From Proteiniphilum sp. (lineage in GTDB: Bacteria; Bacteroidota; Bacteroidia; Bacteroidales; Dysgonomonadaceae): 7,592 nucleotides of DNA. This document shows, piece by piece, positions 6,159 through 7,592 of this stretch. The notes beneath the pieces were generated by a model. The model did not search any database and was not told where the DNA came from. It saw only the letters and a list, made by a program, of their open reading frames with translations. The DNA lies in NCBI GenBank assembly GCA_016649795.1, contig JAENWZ010000102.1:1-7592 (forward strand), written 5' to 3'. The translations under genes and the position numbers were made by a program. Positions within the stretch are counted from its first letter, which is position 1. Every line of letters starts with the position of its first letter.

Positions 6159-7258
6159 AGACAGGAAACGATTTTCTGAAGCTGAAGCGTCTGGACTGGT
6201 ACATCATTAAGAAGTTCCTGGGTACCTATATTTTCATGATCGTCCTGATTATCTCAATTGCAGTGGTATTCGACATCAACGAGAAAATAGATAAGTTCAT
6301 GACGAACAACGCTTCGTTAAATGATATCATTTTTGATTATTACCTCAACTTCATTCCCTTTTATACAAATCTGTTCAGTCCTCTTTTCGTTTTCCTTGCC
6401 GTCATCTTTTTCACCTCCAAGATGGCGAACAACTCTGAGATCACGGCCATCCTCTCCAACGGCATCAGCTTCAAGAGGTTGATGAAACCCTACATGATTG
6501 CTGCATTGGTGATTGCACTCTTCACCTTTGTCTTCGGAAGCTATTTAATTCCTCCTGCCAATGCCACACGCATTGAATTTGAGCAGACTTTTGTTGATCC
6601 GAGAAAGAAAAAAGTGGGAGACCGCGATATTCAGTTCAAGGTAGGACCGGGAACCATTGTCTACTTCGGTAACTTTGATATGGCCAGCAAGACTGGATAC
6701 AATTTCTCCATAGATCATTTCGACAGCCTGCAACTGGTCTCACGACTTACTGCTCAATCCATTCGTTACGATTCAGCCTATCAGTGGACCATCAATAATT
6801 ACCAGATTCGGGATTTCGACGGACTGAAAGAGACAATCACACAAGGAACATCTATAGACACCACTCTACGGATAGTCCCTGACGATTTCATCATCGCAAA
6901 AACCGATCAGCAAATGATGACATCACCCCAGCTACGCCATTACGTTCGCAGTCAGATAGAAAGGGGAATGGGCAATATACAGGCATTCCAGATTGAGTAT
7001 CACTCACGCATAGCTTCGGTATTTTCGGCTTTTATTCTCACCATCATCGGCGCTTCACTTGCGGCTCGAAAAGTAAAAGGAGGCATGGGGCTGAACATCG
7101 GCATTGGACTGGTGCTGAGCATGGGTTATATTCTTTTCATGACTGTCAGCTCAACATTCGCCGTGAAAGGAGGTATGAGCCCGTTTATAGCGGCATGGAT
7201 TCCCAACATTATATTTATCGTCATTGCCCTATACCTGTACAAGAAGGCACCGAATTAG
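6155..7258 (+). CDS. LptF/LptG-family (YjgP/YjgQ) lipopolysaccharide export permease
   Basis: An inner-membrane permease of 367 residues. With its paralogue and the ATPase LptB it extracts lipopolysaccharide from the inner membrane and passes it to the LptC/LptA bridge. Three N-terminal helices lie at about 18-40, 62-88 and 108-133, with the conserved cytoplasmic loop SNGISFKRLMKPY (101-113) between helices 2 and 3. Residues 134-283 form the large periplasmic domain (beta-jellyroll in known structures). Three C-terminal helices follow at about 285-305, 311-335 and 341-362. This six-helix plan and length are typical of the family. Whether it is LptF or LptG cannot be told here, since Bacteroidota members are divergent, so no symbol is given. 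Its ATG overlaps the tgt stop. The TAG stop is also the first bases of the downstream heptad repeat. Confidence 0.93.
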   Translation: MKTGNDFLKLKRLDWYIIKKFLGTYIFMIVLIISIAVVFDINEKIDKFMTNNASLNDIIFDYYLNFIPFYTNLFSPLFVFLAVIFFTSKMANNSEITAILSNGISFKRLMKPYMIAALVIALFTFVFGSYLIPPANATRIEFEQTFVDPRKKKVGDRDIQFKVGPGTIVYFGNFDMASKTGYNFSIDHFDSLQLVSRLTAQSIRYDSAYQWTINNYQIRDFDGLKETITQGTSIDTTLRIVPDDFIIAKTDQQMMTSPQLRHYVRSQIERGMGNIQAFQIEYHSRIASVFSAFILTIIGASLAARKVKGGMGLNIGIGLVLSMGYILFMTVSSTFAVKGGMSPFIAAWIPNIIFIVIALYLYKKAPN

Positions 7259-7431
7259 CGGTCAGCTATCAGCTTTTTAGGTGGAAGCTTTATAGGGGCA
7301 GCGGTTTGGGTTTTAGCTATCAGCGGTAAGCGGTAAGCTAAAAGCTGGATGGTGATAAACCAGAACTCAGAAATAAGTAATAAGAACTCAGAAGTCAGCA
7401 ATCAAGCTTAAAGCTGAGAGCTGAGAGCTGA
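7257..7431. repeat. Degenerate 7-bp periodic repeat filling the intergenic gap
   Basis: Nearly the whole gap between the permease and the isomerase reads as heptads that mostly begin AG. Block 1: AGCGGTC and AGCTATC (from 7257), then irregular units to about 7314. Block 2, five units in phase at 7315-7349: AGCTATC, AGCGGTA, AGCGGTA, AGCTAAA, AGCTGGA. After a 12-bp break, block 3 has ten units in phase at 7362-7431, starting AGAACTC, AGAAATA, AGTAATA, AGAACTC, AGAAGTC, AGCAATC and ending AAGCTTA, AAGCTGA, GAGCTGA, GAGCTGA. AGCTATCAGC occurs twice (7264-7273, 7315-7324). The array starts within the permease stop codon and ends 12 bp before the next ATG. No promoter box was recognised in it. Confidence 0.7.
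7311..7343. repeat. Inverted repeat TTTTAGCT / AGCTAAAA within the heptad array
   Basis: TTTTAGCT (7311-7318) and AGCTAAAA (7336-7343) are perfect 8-bp inverted arms around a 17-bp loop that holds the two AGCGGTA units. A stem-loop is possible in RNA, but the right arm is followed by GCTGG and not a T-run, so it is not a standard terminator. Confidence 0.4.
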
Positions 7432-7443
7432 ATAATTAAAGAT

Positions 7444-7592
7444 ATGCAAAGATATCTATTCATTCTTCTGTGGATGGCTGCGGTAAGCTATTCACAGGCT
7501 CAGACGAAATACCCGACGATCGTGATCGAGACCAACTACGGTACCATGAAAGCGATGCTGTACGACGATACTCCGGTGCATAACGATCATTA
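7444..7592 (+). CDS. Exported cyclophilin-type peptidyl-prolyl cis-trans isomerase (N-terminal fragment)
   Basis: Forty-nine codons are present before the right edge; the gene is cut by the window. The first 20 residues, MQRYLFILLWMAAVSYSQAQ, form a signal peptide with a hydrophobic core and a likely cleavage after SQAQ. There is no lipobox cysteine, so a soluble periplasmic protein is expected. The mature part begins TKYPTIVIETNYGTMKAMLYDDTPVHNDH, the first beta-strands of a cyclophilin fold (compare 'VxxETxxGxIxxxLYxDxxPxxxxNF'), so it should catalyse proline isomerisation during envelope protein folding. The ATG follows an A/T-rich ATTAAAGAT without a Shine-Dalgarno, usual for this phylum. 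The catalytic Arg and Phe residues lie beyond the edge and cannot be checked. Confidence 0.85.
   Translation, partial: MQRYLFILLWMAAVSYSQAQTKYPTIVIETNYGTMKAMLYDDTPVHNDH

Noticed and set aside
7264..7292. Rho-independent terminator after the permease
   Set aside because: AGCT-ATC-AGCT followed by TTTT has a 4-bp stem with a 3-base loop, and AGCTT...AAGCT at 7271-7289 adds only 5 pairs plus wobbles without a T-run; both are weak and are explained by the heptad repeat.
7362..7431. CRISPR array
   Set aside because: Units are 7 bp, contiguous and degenerate, with no 25-40 bp repeats, no spacers and no cas genes nearby.

Overview
The window looks like an ordinary chromosomal segment from a member of the Bacteroidota, most likely the order Bacteroidales. 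Three things point there. The gene order moxR, DUF58, a BatD-like membrane protein, then batA is the classic Bacteroides aerotolerance (Bat) arrangement. The proteins have the character of that group, for example a Tgt of about 376 residues followed directly by an LptF/LptG-family permease. Two or three -7 boxes of the Bacteroidota form TAnnTTTG lie where promoters are expected. Base composition looks moderate and even. I see no mobile elements, tRNAs, rRNAs or CRISPR arrays. The family within Bacteroidales cannot be fixed from the sequence alone.

Minus strand, positions 1 to 4767. lipA and lipB sit 6 bp apart and form a lipoate biosynthesis pair: LipB transfers octanoate from acyl carrier protein to lipoyl domains, and LipA inserts the two sulfurs. 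After a 139-bp gap with its own -7 box comes a MoxR AAA+ ATPase. It is followed by a DUF58/von Willebrand A protein, a single-pass membrane protein resembling BatD, and the first 19 codons of BatA, which runs off the left edge. The last three are almost contiguous (2-bp gaps), so this is the front of a moxR-bat operon.

Positions 4768 to 5027 form a divergent control region between lipA (leftward) and tgt (rightward). It holds a -7 box for each direction, and each box has a palindrome-like element near its expected -33 region.

Plus strand, positions 5028 to 7592. tgt (tRNA-guanine transglycosylase, queuosine pathway) overlaps by 4 bp an LptF/LptG-type permease gene for lipopolysaccharide export. 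The 185-bp gap after it is filled by a degenerate 7-bp periodic repeat. It begins inside the permease stop codon and ends 12 bp before an exported cyclophilin-type peptidyl-prolyl isomerase, which runs off the right edge.

The notable points are fine-scale. Tgt lacks all three usual zinc-binding cysteines. Two genes start with TTG behind unusually strong Shine-Dalgarno sequences, in a phylum that rarely relies on them. The heptad repeat fills an intergenic gap. I did not find a convincing new multi-gene system.
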